Positions 59,740 through 62,749 of a DNA stretch of 62,749 bases are shown here, piece after piece. The position numbers and the translations under genes are program-made. Origin of the DNA: JAAYJS01 sp964346185 (GTDB taxonomy: Bacteria; Bacillota; Clostridia; Eubacteriales; Eubacteriaceae); the NCBI GenBank assembly GCA_964346185.1, contig CAYFTR010000006.1, positions 1 to 62,749 on the forward strand, read 5' to 3'. Positions within the stretch are counted from its first letter, which is position 1. Every line of letters begins with the position of its first letter. The notes below the pieces were generated by a model that was not told the DNA's origin, made no database searches, and worked only from the letters and a program-made list of their open reading frames with translations.

Positions 59740-61542
59740 TTGATAAAGAAAGAGAATATTCGCAACTTCTCTATCATCGCGCACATCGATCACGGTAAAT
59801 CCACACTGGCAGATCGTCTGATAGAGACAACGGGTTTAATCAGCAAGAGAGATCTGACCGAACAAATGCTCGACAATATGGATATAGAAAGAGAAAGAGG
59901 CATTACTATTAAATTGCAGGCGGTGCGCCTGAACTATCGTGCCGAAGACGGGCAGGACTATATTTTAAACTTGATCGATACGCCTGGACATGTGGACTTT
60001 AATTACGAAGTTTCCAGAAGTTTAGCGGCATGTGAGGGCGCCATTCTCGTCGTAGATGCCTCCCAGGGTATCGAAGCCCAAACCATCGCCAATGTGTATT
60101 TGGCTTTGGAAAACGATTTGGAAATTGTTCCCGTTATTAATAAAATAGACTTGCTCAGTGCACGCCCCGATGTCGTTAAAGAAGAAATCGAGACGATTAT
60201 CGGAATCGACGCACAGGATGCCCCTCTTATTTCCGCTAAAGAAAACTTAAATATTGTGGATGTCCTCGAAGCGGTAGTGGCTCATGTACCCGCACCGACG
60301 GGAGAGGTAGATGCTCCGCTTAAAGCACTTATTTTTGATTCCTATTACGACCAGTACCGGGGTGTTATCGCTTCGGTACGCATTGTGGAGGGATCGGTTA
60401 AACCAGGTATGAAAATACGCATGATGGCCATCGGCAAAGACTTTGAAGTTGATGAAGTCGGCTATTTTGAACATGGCCTCATGCCGACAGGAGAGCTGCA
60501 TGCCGGTGAAGTCGGTTATATTAATGCAGGTATTAAAAATGTGCGAGACAGTCGTGTGGGTGATACGATAACATCTGCACAAAACCCGGCCGACGAACCC
60601 TTACCCGGATATAAAAAAGTAACCCCGATGGTTTATTGCGGTATTTATCCCGCTGACGGTGCCCGCTACGAAGACCTGAAAGAAGCCTTGGCAAAATTAC
60701 AACTGAACGATGCCGCCTTGTTATACGAAGCGGAAACTTCCGTTGCTTTGGGCTTCGGTTTCCGTTGCGGTTTTTTAGGTCTGTTACATATGGAAATTAT
60801 TCAGGAGCGTTTGGAGAGAGAATTTAATTTGGATTTAGTAACCACCGCTCCCAGTGTTATCTACGAAGTTGTTAAGGTGGACGGTACCGAAATGGAAGTC
60901 GACAACCCCACCAATCTGCCGGATATTACTGAAATTAAAGAGATGAAAGAACCCATTGTTTTGGCAACCCTTATGCTGCCTTCGGATTACTTGGGGGCCG
61001 TTATGGAGTTATGCCAGGAACGTCGGGGTGAATACATTAATATGGAGTATATCGAAGAAAACCGCGTTTCTTTGCATTACTTGTTACCCCTCAACGAAAT
61101 TATTTATGATTTTTACGATGCTTTAAAATCCAGAACCAGAGGTTATGCATCTCTGGACTATGAGCTCAAAGAATACAGACCTTCGGATTTAGTCAAGTTG
61201 GACATTCTTCTAAAAGGAGAAATGGTGGATGCCCTGTCTTTCATCGTGCATAGAGAAAAGGCCGCCAAACGTGGTCGTGCCATAGCCAAAAAATTAAAAG
61301 AATCCATCCCGAGACAAATGTTTGAAATACCCATACAGGCCGCTATCGGCAGTAAAATTATTGCACGGGAGACTATCAGTGCGTTACGTAAGGACGTTTT
61401 AGCCAAATGCTACGGCGGCGACATTTCCCGTAAAAGAAAATTGCTGGAAAAACAAAAAGAAGGTAAGAAAAGAATGCGTCAGGTCGGTAGCGTAGAAGTA
61501 CCCCAGGAAGCATTTATGGCTGTCTTAAAGTTGGATTCATAA
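59740..61542 (+). CDS. lepA: Elongation factor 4 (LepA)
   Basis: This 600-residue translational GTPase back-translocates ribosomes. IRNFSIIAHIDHGKSTLADR (G1) is at the N-terminus, G2 ERGITIK and G3 DTPGHVDFN follow, and G4 is NKIDL near residue 130. The domains II, III and V match EF-G. The LepA-specific C-terminal block (SRTRGYASLDYELKEYRPSD) includes KLDILLKGEMVDALSFIVHR near 490, and the tail KRMRQVGSVEVPQEAFMAVL is the hallmark. TTG 59740 is the start, 5 bases after AGGAGG. Confidence 0.97.
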   Translation: MIKKENIRNFSIIAHIDHGKSTLADRLIETTGLISKRDLTEQMLDNMDIERERGITIKLQAVRLNYRAEDGQDYILNLIDTPGHVDFNYEVSRSLAACEGAILVVDASQGIEAQTIANVYLALENDLEIVPVINKIDLLSARPDVVKEEIETIIGIDAQDAPLISAKENLNIVDVLEAVVAHVPAPTGEVDAPLKALIFDSYYDQYRGVIASVRIVEGSVKPGMKIRMMAIGKDFEVDEVGYFEHGLMPTGELHAGEVGYINAGIKNVRDSRVGDTITSAQNPADEPLPGYKKVTPMVYCGIYPADGARYEDLKEALAKLQLNDAALLYEAETSVALGFGFRCGFLGLLHMEIIQERLEREFNLDLVTTAPSVIYEVVKVDGTEMEVDNPTNLPDITEIKEMKEPIVLATLMLPSDYLGAVMELCQERRGEYINMEYIEENRVSLHYLLPLNEIIYDFYDALKSRTRGYASLDYELKEYRPSDLVKLDILLKGEMVDALSFIVHREKAAKRGRAIAKKLKESIPRQMFEIPIQAAIGSKIIARETISALRKDVLAKCYGGDISRKRKLLEKQKEGKKRMRQVGSVEVPQEAFMAVLKLDS

Positions 61543-61553
61543 GGGGAAAAATT

Positions 61554-62749
61554 GTGACAACAAAAAAACTCCTAGAAAAAACAGTGCCGGAATTGCGAGA
61601 ATTGGCGAAAACATTAGGGATTAAAAGCCCGACAAAATACAAAAAAGACGCTTTAATCCAAGCGATAGCGGAAAAACAGGAAACGGTTCGAGGAAAAGAA
61701 TCCGCAGAAGATGCACAACGCATCTCGGAAGACGAAAAACGTGAGGTGCTCAAAACAAAAAAGCACAGGGAAGCAGCAAAAGAAATACCCAATCGTTACG
61801 CTAAAATAAAAGATAACATCGAAGATACCGTCGAAACGGAAGGTCCTTTGGAGGTGTTGCCCGAAGGCTTCGGCTTAATTAAAAAGGACGATCACTCCGA
61901 TCCGATTTATGTTTCCGGATCACAAATTCAAAAATTCCGATTGGTCACCGGAGATATTATTGGCGGTAAAGTACGGGAAGCAAAACCCGGCGAAAAATAT
62001 GCGGCACTTTTGTTTTTGGAGTACGTCAACGGTGAAAGTACTGTTGATATTATGAGACGAACCAAAAGTCTGATGCAATCCGGTGATAAGGATACTTCGG
62101 AGCGTTACCAAGTCTCCCATAGCGGTATTTTGGATATTAATCCCGACGGCTTCGGATTTTTAAGGGTTAATAACTATACTCAGGGTGAGAATGATATTTA
62201 CGTAGCCGCCAATCAGATACGACGCTACAATTTGCGTACCGGCGATCGGGTCACCGGCAAAATCAGGACTTCTAATGAAGGTGAAAAATTTGATGCCCTG
62301 CTTTACATCGAAGAAGTAAACGGCAATATCCCGGAAAAATCCGTTAATCGTCCGAAATTTGAAGAATTAATTCCCATTTTTCCTAACGAAAAAATTAATT
62401 TGGAAACCGACAGAGATACCGTATCCACTCGTATCATCGATTTATTTGCACCTGTAGGCAGAGGACAAAGAGGTATGATTGTCGCATCCCCGAAGGTCGG
62501 TAAGACAACTATTCTCAAAGAAATAGCACAAGGTGTGACCGCCAACCAACCGGATATTGAATTGATTGTTTTGCTTATCGACGAACGCCCGGAGGAAGTA
62601 ACAGATATTTCCCGCTCTATCGATGCGGAGATTGTTTTTTCTACCTTTGATTTACCGCCGGAAAACCACATCAAAGTTGCGGAGTTGGTTTTGGAACGGG
62701 GTAAACGTTTGGTGGAAGAAGGCAAAAATGTGGTAATTCTCGTCGACAG
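61554..62749 (+). CDS. rho: Transcription termination factor Rho, 5' part, with two OB-fold copies
   Basis: The gene runs off the window end (398 codons read). GTG 61554 follows AAGGGGAAAAATT. The Rho_N domain (about 1-45, KLLEKTVPELRELAKTLGIK) is followed by a charged linker and then two tandem cold-shock-type RNA-binding domains: residues about 95-160 (EGFGLIKKDDHSDPIYVSGS with QIQKFRLVTGDIIGGKV and ALLFLEYVNG) and about 185-257 (DGFGFLRVNNYTQGENDIYV with QIRRYNLRTGDRVTGKI and ALLYIEEVNG). The ATPase follows with Walker A ASPKVGKTTIL, Lys317. One OB copy is the norm, so the duplication is unusual. Confidence 0.93.
   Translation, partial: MTTKKLLEKTVPELRELAKTLGIKSPTKYKKDALIQAIAEKQETVRGKESAEDAQRISEDEKREVLKTKKHREAAKEIPNRYAKIKDNIEDTVETEGPLEVLPEGFGLIKKDDHSDPIYVSGSQIQKFRLVTGDIIGGKVREAKPGEKYAALLFLEYVNGESTVDIMRRTKSLMQSGDKDTSERYQVSHSGILDINPDGFGFLRVNNYTQGENDIYVAANQIRRYNLRTGDRVTGKIRTSNEGEKFDALLYIEEVNGNIPEKSVNRPKFEELIPIFPNEKINLETDRDTVSTRIIDLFAPVGRGQRGMIVASPKVGKTTILKEIAQGVTANQPDIELIVLLIDERPEEVTDISRSIDAEIVFSTFDLPPENHIKVAELVLERGKRLVEEGKNVVILVD

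Noticed and set aside
1..62749. CRISPR arrays, tRNA/rRNA genes, insertion sequences or prophage
   Set aside because: Reading the window showed no regularly spaced repeats, no tRNA cloverleaf with a CCA-type end, no transposase or integrase motifs.

Overview
The window is a gene-dense chromosomal segment of a low-to-moderate GC, Gram-positive-type anaerobe. The housekeeping order (dprA-topA-hslVU; rpsB-tsf-pyrH-frr; rimP-nusA-rnpM-infB-rbfA-nrnA-truB-ribF; ruvAB-queA-tgt-yajC; hpf-secA-prfB), a SCIFF ranthipeptide locus, a raiA-type RNA and a butyryl-CoA dehydrogenase/Etf operon point to Bacillota, class Clostridia in the broad sense. A Tissierellia/Peptoniphilaceae-like lineage is a guess. 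No rRNA, tRNA, CRISPR array, insertion sequence or prophage was seen.

Layout. Bases 1-5.9 kb: end of a ComM-like ATPase gene, dprA, topA with a structured leader, and the HslVU protease. 5.9-18.3 kb: a CoA-disulfide-reductase-like flavoprotein, then translation genes in three blocks, with the usual uppS-to-polC genes missing between frr and rimP. 18.3-20.8 kb (minus strand): coaBC with a split threonine/serine exporter. 21-31.2 kb: citrate synthase, a sigma-54 activator, and a seven-gene operon behind a near-consensus -24/-12 promoter (CoA-transferase, GntP permease, crotonase, MaoC hydratase, acyl-CoA dehydrogenase, EtfB, EtfA). 31.4-36.1 kb: accessory genes (P-loop protein, YtqA-type radical SAM, Uma2-like nuclease, Sel1 protein, PfoR/EIIC-like membrane protein, VanZ). 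36.1-42.2 kb: radA, a 6S RNA, ruvAB, queA, tgt, yajC and the 46-residue SCIFF precursor. 42.3-50.6 kb: SCIFF maturase, raiA-type RNA, hpf, a DUF5317 membrane protein with a long charged tail, secA, and prfB with its programmed +1 frameshift. 50.6-59.5 kb: homocysteine methyltransferase-like protein, an FMN-binding-like exported protein, a CBS-containing pyrophosphatase, a PatB-type lyase, comEC, holA and rpsT. 59.7 kb to the end: lepA and a truncated rho that carries two copies of its RNA-binding OB fold.

Working together. DNA uptake and recombination functions recur (ComM, DprA, ComEC, RadA, RuvAB), suggesting natural-transformation capacity. The sigma-54 operon looks like import and CoA activation of a short-chain hydroxy or unsaturated acid, its conversion to crotonyl-CoA, and reduction to butyryl-CoA. 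The yajC-scfA-scfB-raiA RNA-hpf stretch groups protein export, a modified cysteine-rich peptide and ribosome hibernation. The items most worth a second look are the doubled OB domain in Rho, the sigma-54 regulatory region, the SCIFF/raiA RNA neighbourhood, the paired palindromes before the PfoR-like gene and the shortened MetH-like protein.
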